The notes under the pieces: generated by a model | The model's database searches: none | What the model was told of the DNA's origin: nothing | What the model saw: the letters and a program-made list of their open reading frames with translations, nothing else | Assembly: GCF_030700285.1 (NCBI RefSeq) | Contig: NZ_JAUYZJ010000023.1 | Location: 1-64,000 of the forward strand | Direction: 5' to 3' | Source: Methylobacterium sp. NEAU K | GTDB taxonomy: Bacteria; Pseudomonadota; Alphaproteobacteria; Rhizobiales; Beijerinckiaceae | Length of the DNA stretch: 64,000 bases | Part shown: positions 18,633-27,274 of the stretch, piece after piece | Layout: every line of letters begins with the position of its first letter | Numbering within the stretch: the first letter of the stretch is position 1 | Made by a program: the position numbers and the translations under genes

Positions 18633-18900
18633 GCGGGAACTCGCGTACGCGCTTCCCCGAATGGCAGCCGCCGCCGTTCGCCCGCGGAGGCTCTTTCCGC
18701 GCACGTGGCCTGGGTTGCCCGTCTGGGGAGGACATCAACCGTCCAGCCCATTAGGCATCCACGTGGTTAATCCCCGCTAAAGAGCCGGCCGAGCCGGCCG
18801 CGCCGACATGGAACACCTCCTGAGACATCCGTGTATTTGCCTGAAAGGCGGCCGCCAGCCTTCGAAAACAGTACGAGGCCGATCGCCGGGACCCGCCCGC

Positions 18901-20223
18901 TCACGCGGCCGGCACCTCCATGGGCCCGTGGCGGCGCGCCACCAGGAGGCACAGCAGGGCCACCGGCACCCCGATCAGGGAGGTGCCGACGAAGAACCAT
19001 ACGAAGCCGGTCTGCTCGATGACGAAGCCTGAGAGCCCGGCGAGCAGGCTGCCGGGGAGCGCGCAGAGGGAGGTGAGCAGGGCGTACTGGCTGGCCGCGT
19101 GCTCGGTGGCCGCGAGCCGGGACATGTAGGTGATCAGCACGATCGACGCGAAGGCGTAGGCGAAGCCGTCGATCCCCACCGTGACGGCGAAGGTCCAGAA
19201 CGCCGCCCCGCCATGGCCGCCGTGCCAGGCGAGATAGGCCAGCGCGAGGTGCGATGCGGAGGCCACCACCGTGCCGATGAGCAGGCTGGCCATCATGCCG
19301 ATCCGCGGGATCATGGCGCTCGCCAGGAAGGTGCCGCCCAGCGCGATCCAGAAGCCGAACAGCTTCGTCACCGTGGCGATGTCGGTGTTGGTGTAACCGA
19401 GCGTCTTGAACAGGGGGATCGCCATGGCGCTCGAAACGTAGCCGGGCATGCGGAAGCCCGCGACCAGCGCCAGCACCGGCACCGCCAGGGGTCCCAGCCT
19501 GCCGAGGAGATCGCGGATCGGCGCCCAGACGGTCTCGACGAATCCCCCGGCCTGCGGCGCCGTAGGGGCGGGGGGTTCCGGGGCCAGCAGCGCCGCGATC
19601 GTGCCCGGGGCCAGGAGCGCGGCCATGCAGAGGTAGGCGGCGCGCCAGCCATAGGCGTCGGACAGGTAGAGGGCGCCGGCCCCTGCCGCCAGGTTGCCGA
19701 CCCGGTAGCCGATCTCGGCCCAGGACGACATCAGCGCCTGCCGCTCGGCTGGCGCGACGGCGATGCGCCAGCCGTCGATCACCACGTCCTGCGTGGCGCC
19801 CGCCACCCCCAGCGCCAGCGAGAACGCCACCGTCCAGGCGAGCCAGTGCCCCGGGTCGCCGAAGGCCACGCCGGCCAGCGCCAGCGCCACCAGGATCTGC
19901 GCGGCGACGATCCAGCCGCGGCGGCGCCCGAGCAGGCGTCCGAGCAGCGGCGCGTCGTAGCGGTCGAGGAACGGCGCCCAGAGGAACTTGAGCTTGTACG
20001 CGATGGCCAGCTCGCTCATCAGCCCGATGGTCGCCAGCGGCACCTTCGCCTGGGTGAGCCACGCCGACTGCGTCGCGTAGACGAGCAGGAACGGGATGCC
20101 CTGCGCGAAGCCGAGGCCCAGCACCGCGGCCACCCGCCGGTCGGTGAACAGGGGCGTCAGGAAGGCGCTTGTTCCCGACTTTGCCGGGCCAGATGCGCCG
20201 GTGGCCTGCGCCGGGTTTGCCAT
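18901..20223 (-). CDS. AmpG-family muropeptide permease (MFS)
   Basis: Inner-membrane major facilitator protein of 440 residues with about twelve hydrophobic segments. It carries AmpG hallmarks: GFAQGIPFLLVYATQSAWL near residue 37, KLKFLWAPFLDRYDAPLLGRR in the second-third loop, and TQDVVIDGWRI near residue 144. AmpG imports anhydro-muropeptides for wall recycling and for beta-lactamase induction. AGGAGA lies about eight bases before ATG 20223. The Tlde1-domain gene downstream on the same strand fits a peptidoglycan theme, though more than 190 bases separate them. Substrate assignment is by family. Confidence 0.87.
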   Translation of the reverse strand: MANPAQATGASGPAKSGTSAFLTPLFTDRRVAAVLGLGFAQGIPFLLVYATQSAWLTQAKVPLATIGLMSELAIAYKLKFLWAPFLDRYDAPLLGRLLGRRRGWIVAAQILVALALAGVAFGDPGHWLAWTVAFSLALGVAGATQDVVIDGWRIAVAPAERQALMSSWAEIGYRVGNLAAGAGALYLSDAYGWRAAYLCMAALLAPGTIAALLAPEPPAPTAPQAGGFVETVWAPIRDLLGRLGPLAVPVLALVAGFRMPGYVSSAMAIPLFKTLGYTNTDIATVTKLFGFWIALGGTFLASAMIPRIGMMASLLIGTVVASASHLALAYLAWHGGHGGAAFWTFAVTVGIDGFAYAFASIVLITYMSRLAATEHAASQYALLTSLCALPGSLLAGLSGFVIEQTGFVWFFVGTSLIGVPVALLCLLVARRHGPMEVPAA

Positions 20224-20307
20224 CCGCTCGTCTCCTGGGCTGCGCGGCGGAGAGAGCAGAGTTGGGCGGAAGGTGCAACGGTGCGGGAACGCCCTTTCCC
20301 ACCCACG

Positions 20308-20423
20308 CCCTCATCCTGCGGAGCCCGCGTCAGCGGGCCTCGGAGGAGGGCTGCGGGGACCGCGCGGCCGGCTGGAGGGCTCCTTCGAGGCGTCCGCTGC
20401 GCGGACGCACCTGAGGATGAGGG
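20308..20423. repeat. Intergenic palindromic repeat element
   Basis: A 116-base element between the ampG-like gene and mfd is bounded by near-complementary ends, CCCTCATCCTGCGG and CCTGAGGATGAGGG. It contains two internal hairpins: CCCGC/GCGGG around GTCA, and GCGTCCGC/GCGGACGC around TGC. This architecture matches the dispersed intergenic palindromes (ending CTCATCCTG) common in alphaproteobacterial genomes. Only one copy is seen in this window. Confidence 0.6.
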
Positions 20424-20469
20424 AGGTTGCATAGATGGGCGTCACGCACCGCGCGCTTGGCCGCCTCGC

Positions 20470-23400
20470 TCACGCCGCCTTCTTCACCCGCTCGGCGATC
20501 TTGACCAGGCTGCGCAGCACCTCGGTGGCGGTCTTGAGCCGTGCCGGGATCGTGGTCAGCTCGCGCACGAACACGACGCTCATGTCGGGGCGCACCTTCG
20601 CGAAGGAAGCCTGCTCCGCCACGAAGGCCACCAGCCCCTGCGGGTTGGCGTAGGACTTGTCGCGGAAGTGGACGACCACACCCTTCGGGCCGGCCTCGAC
20701 CTTCTCGACGTTGGCGTTGAGGCAGAGGATCTTGATCGTGCCGATCTTGAGGAGCTGCTCCACCTCCGGCGGCAGCGGCCCGAACCGGTCGATCATCTCG
20801 GCCCCGAAGCTCTCCATCTCGGCATCGTCCTGGATGGTGGCCAGCCGCCGGTAGAGGGCCAGCCGGACGCCCAGATCCTCGACGTAATCCTCCGGGATGG
20901 TCACGGGCGCGCCGAGCGCGATGGTGGGCGACCACGCCTCCTCGGGCACGTCCTCGATGCCGGCCTTCAGGGCGGTGACCGCGTCCTCCAGCATCTGCTG
21001 GTAGAGTTCGTAGCCCACCTCCTTGATGTGGCCGGACTGCGCGTCGCCCAGCAGGTTGCCGGCGCCGCGGATGTCGAGGTCGTGGCTCGCGAGCTGGAAG
21101 CCCGCGCCCAGCGTGTCGAGGCTCTGGAGCACCTTGAGGCGCTGCTCGGCCTGGGCGGTGAGTTGCCGGTTGGCCGGCGTCGTGAACAGCGCGTAGGCGC
21201 GGGCCTTCGAGCGGCCGACGCGACCGCGCAGCTGGTAGAGCTGGGCCAGCCCGAACATGTCGGCCCGGTGCACGATCAGGGTGTTGGCGGTGGGGATGTC
21301 GAGGCCGGATTCGACGATCGTGGTCGAGAGCAGGACGTCGAACTTGCCCTCGTAGAAGGCGGTCATCACGTCCTCGAGCTGGCCTGCCGCCATCTGGCCG
21401 TGGGCGATCGCAACCTTGATCTCGGGCATCTCCGCATCGAGGAATTTCTTGACCTCCGCGAGGTCCTCGATGCGCGGCACCACGTAGAAGGATTGGCCGC
21501 CGCGGTAGCGCTCGCGCAGCAAAGCCTCCCGGATGGTGAGCGGGTCGAACGGCGTCACGAAGGTGCGCACCACCAAGCGGTCCACCGGCGGCGTGGCGAT
21601 GATCGAGAGTTCGCGCACGCCCGTCATGGCGAGCTGGAGCGTACGCGGGATCGGGGTCGCCGAAAGCGTCAGCACGTGGACATCGGCCTGGAGCGCCTTC
21701 AGCCGCTCCTTGTGGGCGACGCCGAAATGCTGCTCCTCGTCGACGATGATCAGGCCGAGATCCCGGAAGGCGATGTTCTTGGCCAGAAGCGCGTGGGTGC
21801 CGACCACGATGTCGACGGTGCCGGCGGCGAGCCCCGCGCGGGTCTGCTTCATCTCCCCGGCACTCGCGAAGCGGGAGAGCTGGGCGACCTGGACCGGCAG
21901 CCCCTTGAAGCGCTCCGCGAAGGTGCGGAAATGCTGGCGGGCGAGCAGCGTGGTGGGCACGATCACCGCCACCTGCTTGCCCGCGATCGCCGCCGCGAAG
22001 GCGGCACGCAGCGCCACCTCGGTCTTGCCGAAGCCGACATCGCCGCAGACCAGCCGGTCCATCGGGCGGCCGGCATTGAGGTCGTCGAGCACCGCGTCGA
22101 TGGCGTTGGCCTGGTCCTCGGTCTCCTCGAACGGGAAGCGGGCGGCGAACTCGCCGTACAGGCCGTCGGGCGCCTTGAGGACCGGGGCCTTCCGGACGAA
22201 GCGCTGGGCCGCGACCTTGATCAGCTCGCCCGCCATATCGAGGATGCGGCGCTTCATCTTGGCCTTGCGGGCCTGCCAGGCGCCGCCGCCGAGCCGGTCG
22301 AGGGCGACCTCGGAATCCTCCGAGCCGTAGCGGGTCAGGAGCTCGATGTTCTCCACCGGCAGCAGCAGCAGGCCGCCGGTATATTGCAGCTCCAGGCAAT
22401 CATGCGGGGCGCCCGCGGCATGGATCGTCTTGAGCCCGACGAAGCGGCCGATGCCGTGGTCGGCATGGACCACGAGGTCGCCGGGCTGGAGCGCCTGGAC
22501 CTCCAGGATCACGTCCTGGGGCCGCTTGGCCTTGCGCTTCTGGCGCACGAGCCGGTCGCCCAGGATGTCGCCCTCTGAGACGACGGCGAGTTCGCCCACC
22601 GTGAAGCCCGCCTCCAGGCCCCAGACCGCCACCGCGGCATCGGCGCCGCGCTTGAGCGCGTAGACGTCCGACAGGCGGGTGATCGCCACGGGCTTCTTCA
22701 GGCCGTGGTCGGCGAGAACCCCGCAGAGCCGGTCGCGGGAGCCGTCGGACCAGGATCCCAGGATCACGTGATGCCCGGATCCCTGGAGATCGCGGATATG
22801 GGCCACCGCCGCGTCGAACACGCTGGCATTCTCGTCGGCGCGCTCCGGGGCAAAGCTGCGTCCGGCCTTGGCACCGCAATCGATCACCGCGCGCTCGGTG
22901 GAATCCGGCTGCGTGAACGGGGTCAGCCGCGCCACGGTGGCGGCGGCGATGCACTCCTTCAGCTCGTTCGGCATCAGGTAGAGGGCACGCGGCGGCAGCG
23001 GCTTGTAGGGGGCGACGCCCGCCTGCGGGGTCTTCATCGCCCCCTCGCGGGCCTGGTAGTAATCCTGCACGAGGCTGATCCGCTCGGCGGCCGCGTCCTC
23101 GACCTGCGGGTCGAACACCATCGGCACGCCGCCGAGATAGTCGAACAGCGTGTCGAGGCGCTCGTAGAACAGAGGCATCCAGTGCTCGAGGCCGGCGTAG
23201 CGCCGCCCCTCGCTCACCGTCTCGTAGAGGCGGTCATCGCGGTTGGCCGTCCCGAAGCTCTGGATGTAGCCCTGGCGAAAGCGCCGGATCGTCTCCGTGG
23301 TAAGCTGGACCTCGCTCATCGGCATCAGGTCGAGGGAGCGCAGCTGGCCGGTGGTGCGCTGCGTCTCCGGGTCGAAGGCACGGATCGATTCGAGCGTGTC

Positions 23401-24078
23401 GCCGAAGAAGTCGAGGCGGATCGGCGCCGGCAGGCCGGGGGGCGACAGGTCGAGGATGCCGCCCCGCACCGCGTATTCGCCGGTGTCGCGCACCGTCCCG
23501 GTGCGCAGGAAGCCGTTGGCCTCGACCCAGGCGACCACGTCGTCCATGGCCACGACGTTGCCGATCGCCGCCGAGAACGCCTCCTTGGCGATGTGGCCGC
23601 GGGGCGGCACGCGCTGCACCAGGGCGTTGACCGTGGTGCAGAGGATGCGCGGGCGGTCCTCGGCGGAACGGGTCCGCGCGAGTCGGGCGAGCGCCGTCAT
23701 CCGGGCGGCCGCGACGGCCGTGGTCGGCGAGACCCGGTCGTAGGGCTGGCAGTCCCAGGCCGGCAGGCTCATCACGTCCATCTCGGGCGCGACGAAGCCC
23801 AGCGCCGACTGGAACGCCGCCGAGCGCCCGGAATCGCGGGCCACGTGCACCAGCACCGCGGGGGCGTCGACGTCCGGGGCCAGGGCACGGGCGAGATCGG
23901 CCACCGCGAGCGCGTCGAACCCCTCCGGGGCATTCGCCAGGACCGGGCTGTCGCCGCGCTTGAGGGCGTCGAGCACCTTGGCGAGCGCCGAGGATTTCGG
24001 CAGCGCGAAACGCGCGGCCTGCGGCTTGGCGGCGGGGGCAGGAGGCTTCGGGGCAGACTTGGGCTGAGGCTTGGCCAT
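20470..24078 (-). CDS. mfd: Transcription-repair coupling factor Mfd
   Basis: Large DNA translocase (about 1202 residues) that displaces RNA polymerase stalled at lesions and recruits UvrA. An N-terminal Lys/Pro/Ala-rich leader precedes the UvrB-like homology modules. The RNA polymerase-interacting domain (DLVVHADHGIGRFVG) lies near residue 555. The helicase core has GDVGFGKTEVALRA (Walker A), DEEQHFG, SATPIPRTLQLA and QLRGRVGRS, followed by the TRCF domain. The ATG at 24078 is chosen for its typical start; in-frame ATGs at 24111 and 24177 exist. It follows sdhE and a small ORF in the same direction, an order shared by many alphaproteobacteria. Confidence 0.97.
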   Translation of the reverse strand: MAKPQPKSAPKPPAPAAKPQAARFALPKSSALAKVLDALKRGDSPVLANAPEGFDALAVADLARALAPDVDAPAVLVHVARDSGRSAAFQSALGFVAPEMDVMSLPAWDCQPYDRVSPTTAVAAARMTALARLARTRSAEDRPRILCTTVNALVQRVPPRGHIAKEAFSAAIGNVVAMDDVVAWVEANGFLRTGTVRDTGEYAVRGGILDLSPPGLPAPIRLDFFGDTLESIRAFDPETQRTTGQLRSLDLMPMSEVQLTTETIRRFRQGYIQSFGTANRDDRLYETVSEGRRYAGLEHWMPLFYERLDTLFDYLGGVPMVFDPQVEDAAAERISLVQDYYQAREGAMKTPQAGVAPYKPLPPRALYLMPNELKECIAAATVARLTPFTQPDSTERAVIDCGAKAGRSFAPERADENASVFDAAVAHIRDLQGSGHHVILGSWSDGSRDRLCGVLADHGLKKPVAITRLSDVYALKRGADAAVAVWGLEAGFTVGELAVVSEGDILGDRLVRQKRKAKRPQDVILEVQALQPGDLVVHADHGIGRFVGLKTIHAAGAPHDCLELQYTGGLLLLPVENIELLTRYGSEDSEVALDRLGGGAWQARKAKMKRRILDMAGELIKVAAQRFVRKAPVLKAPDGLYGEFAARFPFEETEDQANAIDAVLDDLNAGRPMDRLVCGDVGFGKTEVALRAAFAAAIAGKQVAVIVPTTLLARQHFRTFAERFKGLPVQVAQLSRFASAGEMKQTRAGLAAGTVDIVVGTHALLAKNIAFRDLGLIIVDEEQHFGVAHKERLKALQADVHVLTLSATPIPRTLQLAMTGVRELSIIATPPVDRLVVRTFVTPFDPLTIREALLRERYRGGQSFYVVPRIEDLAEVKKFLDAEMPEIKVAIAHGQMAAGQLEDVMTAFYEGKFDVLLSTTIVESGLDIPTANTLIVHRADMFGLAQLYQLRGRVGRSKARAYALFTTPANRQLTAQAEQRLKVLQSLDTLGAGFQLASHDLDIRGAGNLLGDAQSGHIKEVGYELYQQMLEDAVTALKAGIEDVPEEAWSPTIALGAPVTIPEDYVEDLGVRLALYRRLATIQDDAEMESFGAEMIDRFGPLPPEVEQLLKIGTIKILCLNANVEKVEAGPKGVVVHFRDKSYANPQGLVAFVAEQASFAKVRPDMSVVFVRELTTIPARLKTATEVLRSLVKIAERVKKAA

Positions 24079-24225
24079 CGGGTCTTTCGCGGGGGATCCC
24101 GCCGGGCACATCGGGGGCTTATGCCGGCCGGCGTTAGCCCATTGGGCCGTCGCGATAAAGCGCCCCGGCGACAGCACAGACGACGCACGGACCGGGGGCC
24201 GCGGGTGTGTGCGGCGCCCGCACCC

Positions 24226-24456
24226 TCACGCGTCGGGCCCGACGATCTCCGCGAGCGCCGCCTCGACCCGGCCGCGGAAGAAATCCGCGTTGGGCATGTC
24301 CCCGGTCATGGCGGCGGCCCGGCCGCTGGCCTGCCGCAGGACCTCGGACCGCAGGGACGGGTCGGAGCGCTCCATCATCTCCAGCAGGATGCGGACAACG
24401 AGTTCGGTGGCGATCGACCGGGCCGGGTGGTCGTAAGCGGGCTTGGGTTCATCCAT
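24226..24456 (-). CDS. Conserved hypothetical protein between sdhE and mfd
   Basis: Protein of 76 residues, mostly helical (RSIATELVVRILLEMMERSD, then FFRGRVEAALAEI), with no cysteines, signal or membrane segment. I do not recognise a named domain. It begins 11 bases after the sdhE stop codon with GAGAG upstream and is followed by mfd, so the three are probably co-transcribed. Tight linkage to sdhE is the main reason for accepting this ORF. Confidence 0.7.
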   Translation of the reverse strand: MDEPKPAYDHPARSIATELVVRILLEMMERSDPSLRSEVLRQASGRAAAMTGDMPNADFFRGRVEAALAEIVGPDA

Positions 24457-24467
24457 CGCGGGCACTC

Positions 24468-24764
24468 TCAAGAATGGATCGGCGCGTCGTGCCGGTGGAA
24501 GGCCCGCACCCGCCGCCAGACCGGCGTGTCGTAGTTCGAGGGCGTCTCCACCTCGCCGGTGAGCCACTTGAACAGGTCCCGGTCCGGCACCTCGATCAGC
24601 GCCTCGAACTGGTCGAGTTCCGGTTCCGACAGGGTCCCGATCTCGGCATCGGCGAAGCGGCCCATGATCAGGTCCATCTCGCGGATGCCCCGGTGCCAGG
24701 ATTGGTAGAGGAGGCGGCGGCGGCGCGGATCGAGGTCGGCGCTGGTGCGGGTGGTGCCGGACAT
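24468..24764 (-). CDS. sdhE: Succinate dehydrogenase assembly factor SdhE
   Basis: Small protein of 98 residues in the SdhE/Sdh5 (DUF339) family, which promotes covalent attachment of FAD to the flavoprotein subunit of succinate dehydrogenase. The hallmark RGIREMD sits at residues 25-31 and includes the Arg-Gly-x-x-Glu motif needed for flavinylation. The later segments IMGRFAD, DLFKWLTGE and family length also match. ATG 24764 is preferred over an upstream in-frame ATG that would add atypical sequence. First gene of a likely sdhE - small ORF - mfd unit, divergent from the quinone oxidoreductase. Confidence 0.93.
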   Translation of the reverse strand: MSGTTRTSADLDPRRRRLLYQSWHRGIREMDLIMGRFADAEIGTLSEPELDQFEALIEVPDRDLFKWLTGEVETPSNYDTPVWRRVRAFHRHDAPIHS

Positions 24765-24967
24765 GGTTTCTGACTTCGGGCCGGAGGGACGGGCGGGGAC
24801 GCGCAGACCCAAGATAGGCGGCCGGGACCGGCGGATCCAGGATGGTCGGGCCGCGGACCGCCCTGCAACCGCAAGGCGAGGCGCAAAAAGAAATTGCCTC
24901 CTGCGGACGCTCCGTTATCTCGGGTCCGCGACGTCCAGGATCATGGGCGATGAGCGGGAGTACGACG

Positions 24968-25945
24968 ATGCCGAAGGCGATCCGGGTCTACGAGTACGGC
25001 GGCCCCGAGGTGATGCGGTTCGAGGACGTGCCCCTGGCCGAGCCCGGCCCCGGGCAGATCCGGGTCCGCCAAGCCGCCATCGGCGTCAACTTCATCGACA
25101 TCTACTTCCGCAGCGGCGCCTACAAGTCGCCGCACATGCCCTTCACCCCCGGCAAGGAGGGCGCCGGCATCGTCACGGCGGTGGGCGAGGGAGTCTCAAA
25201 CCTCAAGCCCGGCGACCGGGTCGCGTACGGCTCGGCGCCGGACGGCTGCTACGCCGAGGAGCCGGTGGTCCCGGCCTCCGCGGCCGTGCCGATCCCCGAC
25301 GGCGTCGACGAGAAGACCGCCGCGGCCATGATGCTCAAGGGCCTGACGGTCGAGTACCTGCTGCACCGGACCTACGCGGTGAAGCCCGGCGACACGATCC
25401 TGTGGCAGGCGGCCGCCGGCGGCGTCGGCCTGATCGCCTGCCAATGGGCCAAGCATCTCGGCGCCACGGTGATCGGCACCGTCGGCAGCCCCGAGAAGGC
25501 GGAGCTGGCCAGGCAGAACGGCTGCGACCACGTCATCCTGTATCGCGAGGAGGACGTGGCCAAGCGCGTGCGCGAGATCACCGGCGGCAAGGGCGTGCCG
25601 GTGGTCTACGACGGCGTCGGGCAGGCGACCCTGATGGGCTCGCTGGACAGCCTCGCGCCGCTCGGCCTGCTGGCGAGCTTCGGCTCGGCCTCCGGGCCGA
25701 TCAGCGGCCTCGACCTCGGGCTGCTGGCCCCGCGCGGCTCGCTCTACGTGACGCGGCCGACGCTCGCGACCTTCTCGTCGGACCGCGCCACCCTGGAAGA
25801 GGCCGCCGCCCGCCTGTTCAAGGTGGTCGGCGACGGCTCGGTGAAGATCGCGGTCAACGCCACCTACCCGCTCGCCGAGGCGCAGCAGGTGCACCGGGAT
25901 CTGGCGGCCCGGGAGACCACCGGCTCGATCGTGATGCTGCCATAG
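24968..25945 (+). CDS. qor: NADPH:quinone oxidoreductase (zinc-free MDR family)
   Basis: Cytosolic medium-chain dehydrogenase of 325 residues that reduces quinones with NADPH. The N-terminal GroES-like part shows GVNFIDIYFRSG, as in Qor, and no zinc ligands are evident. The Rossmann part shows AAAGGVGLIACQWAKHLGA near residue 150 and the second half DGVGQATL. The start at 24968 is supported by GGGAG eight bases upstream; in-frame ATGs at 24950 and 24842 are less likely. The nicotinamidase gene begins ten bases after its stop, so the two are probably one transcript. Confidence 0.92.
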   Translation: MPKAIRVYEYGGPEVMRFEDVPLAEPGPGQIRVRQAAIGVNFIDIYFRSGAYKSPHMPFTPGKEGAGIVTAVGEGVSNLKPGDRVAYGSAPDGCYAEEPVVPASAAVPIPDGVDEKTAAAMMLKGLTVEYLLHRTYAVKPGDTILWQAAAGGVGLIACQWAKHLGATVIGTVGSPEKAELARQNGCDHVILYREEDVAKRVREITGGKGVPVVYDGVGQATLMGSLDSLAPLGLLASFGSASGPISGLDLGLLAPRGSLYVTRPTLATFSSDRATLEEAAARLFKVVGDGSVKIAVNATYPLAEAQQVHRDLAARETTGSIVMLP

Positions 25946-25955
25946 GGCCTCCACC

Positions 25956-26582
25956 GTGACGCCCGGCGCCGCCGACCTGCTCCTCATCGTCGACGTGCAG
26001 GTCGACTTCCTGCCGGGCGGAGCACTCCCCGTCCCGGACGGCGACGCGGTGATCGGGCCGGTCAACGCGCTCCAGCACCGGTTCCGGCACGTCGCCCTGA
26101 CGCAGGACTGGCATCCGGCGGACCACGTCTCCTTCGCCGACAATCATCCGGGGCGGGCGCCCTACGAGAGCGTGGCGCTCCCTTACGGCCCGCAGGTGCT
26201 GTGGCCCCGCCACTGTGTCCGGGGCACGGCCGGCGCCGGCTTCGGGCCGGGACTCGACACCGAACGGGGCGGCTTGGTGATCCGCAAAGGCATGGATCCC
26301 CGGGTCGACAGCTACTCGGCCTTCCTGGAGGCCGACCGTGCCACCCGCACCGGGCTCGCCGGGGCACTGGCCGAGCGCGAGATATCCCGCGTGATCCTAT
26401 GCGGGCTCGCCACGGATTTCTGCGTGGCCTGGAGCGCGCTGGACGCCCGCGCGGCGGGCTTCGACGTGTGGGTGGCGGAGGATGCGGTGCGGGGGATCGA
26501 TGTCGGCGGTTCGCTCGCCCAAGCCTGGGCGCGAATGGAGGCGGCGGGGGTGCGCCGGATCGGATCGGGGGAGATCGGCTGA
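25956..26582 (+). CDS. pncA: Nicotinamidase
   Basis: Isochorismatase-fold hydrolase of 208 residues that converts nicotinamide to nicotinate in NAD salvage. The catalytic triad is visible as Asp13 (IVDVQVDF), Lys111 (VIRKGMD) and Cys156 (LATDFCV). The metal site is DWHPADH with Asp51, His53 and His57. Initiation is at GTG 25956, ten bases behind the quinone oxidoreductase; the preceding sequence offers only a weak ribosome site, consistent with coupled translation. Length and motif order match bacterial PncA. Confidence 0.93.
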   Translation: MTPGAADLLLIVDVQVDFLPGGALPVPDGDAVIGPVNALQHRFRHVALTQDWHPADHVSFADNHPGRAPYESVALPYGPQVLWPRHCVRGTAGAGFGPGLDTERGGLVIRKGMDPRVDSYSAFLEADRATRTGLAGALAEREISRVILCGLATDFCVAWSALDARAAGFDVWVAEDAVRGIDVGGSLAQAWARMEAAGVRRIGSGEIG

Positions 26583-26681
26583 GCGCCCGCGGGGATCGGG
26601 AGGCGAACCGCAGCACGGGGATCGGGAGACCGCCCCGGCCCCGACGCGTTGGCCTGCCACCAGCACTCGACAGGAGCCAGC

Positions 26682-26882
26682 GTGTCAGGCCGGGACCCGG
26701 AGACCGAGACTCCCACGGACGCCGACCTCAAGGGCAATCCCGGCATCGGCAGGTCGCAAGGCATGAGCGGGGCCGACCCTGCGGATCTGCAGGCGGATTG
26801 GACCTTCGAGGGCGACGTCGACAACGCGACGAAGGTGGACGGCGGCATCGATCCCGACCACCGGCCGCGCAAGAACGCGTAA
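26682..26882 (+). CDS. Small conserved-looking hypothetical protein
   Basis: Protein of 66 residues, acidic and hydrophilic, with many Asp, Gly and Pro residues (GNPGIGRSQG, WTFEGDVDNATKVDGGIDPDH), likely disordered. GTG 26682 has AGGAG about six bases upstream. No family or function is recognised. It converges with the secreted protein gene at 26902. A lysine-rich basic end (RPRKNA) follows the acidic middle. Confidence 0.55.
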   Translation: MSGRDPETETPTDADLKGNPGIGRSQGMSGADPADLQADWTFEGDVDNATKVDGGIDPDHRPRKNA

Positions 26883-26901
26883 CGGCCTGCCCGGGTCGAT
26901 C

Positions 26902-27132
26902 TCAGCGGCCGCGCACCGCCGCCTTCGGCCGCTGCGGAGCGTGGACGGTGGCGGCGAGCCCGGCGCTCGGGCCGCCCGCAGGGACGTAGAGCTGGGCGGG
27001 ACTCGCGGTGTAACCCTGGAGCTGGGCCGCGTTGGCGGCACCGAAGGCGGCAGTGCCGTCGGCGTGGGCAGCGCCCGCCGGGACGCTCAGCAGCAGAGCG
27101 GCGGCCAGGGCCAGCGGGGCGTGCTTCGACAT
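26902..27132 (-). CDS. Small secreted protein of unknown function
   Basis: Protein of 76 residues with a clear signal peptide (LALAAALLLSVPAGAAHA, cleavage expected before DGTAAF). A short mature part of about 50 residues follows, rich in Ala, Gly, Pro and Gln (NAAQLQGYTASPAQLYVP). ATG 27132 has AAGGG roughly nine bases upstream. No domain is recognised, and the neighbours do not indicate a role. Confidence 0.65.
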   Translation of the reverse strand: MSKHAPLALAAALLLSVPAGAAHADGTAAFGAANAAQLQGYTASPAQLYVPAGGPSAGLAATVHAPQRPKAAVRGR

Positions 27133-27274
27133 GGGGCGGACCCTTCGGTTCGTGCGGTGTCCGGGCAATCCCGGTCCGCACCGGATGGCTCCTATCTGTG
27201 ATCGATCGGCCGCGGCCAGCGTGCGGCCCCACACCAATCCCGCCGCCCTGCACCCTGATGGCCGCGGGGACGGA

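Noticed and set aside
19099..22578. Open frame of over 1100 codons on the plus strand opposite mfd
   Set aside because: It lacks any recognisable motif and lies antisense to clear Mfd sequence. Long antisense frames are expected at this GC content.
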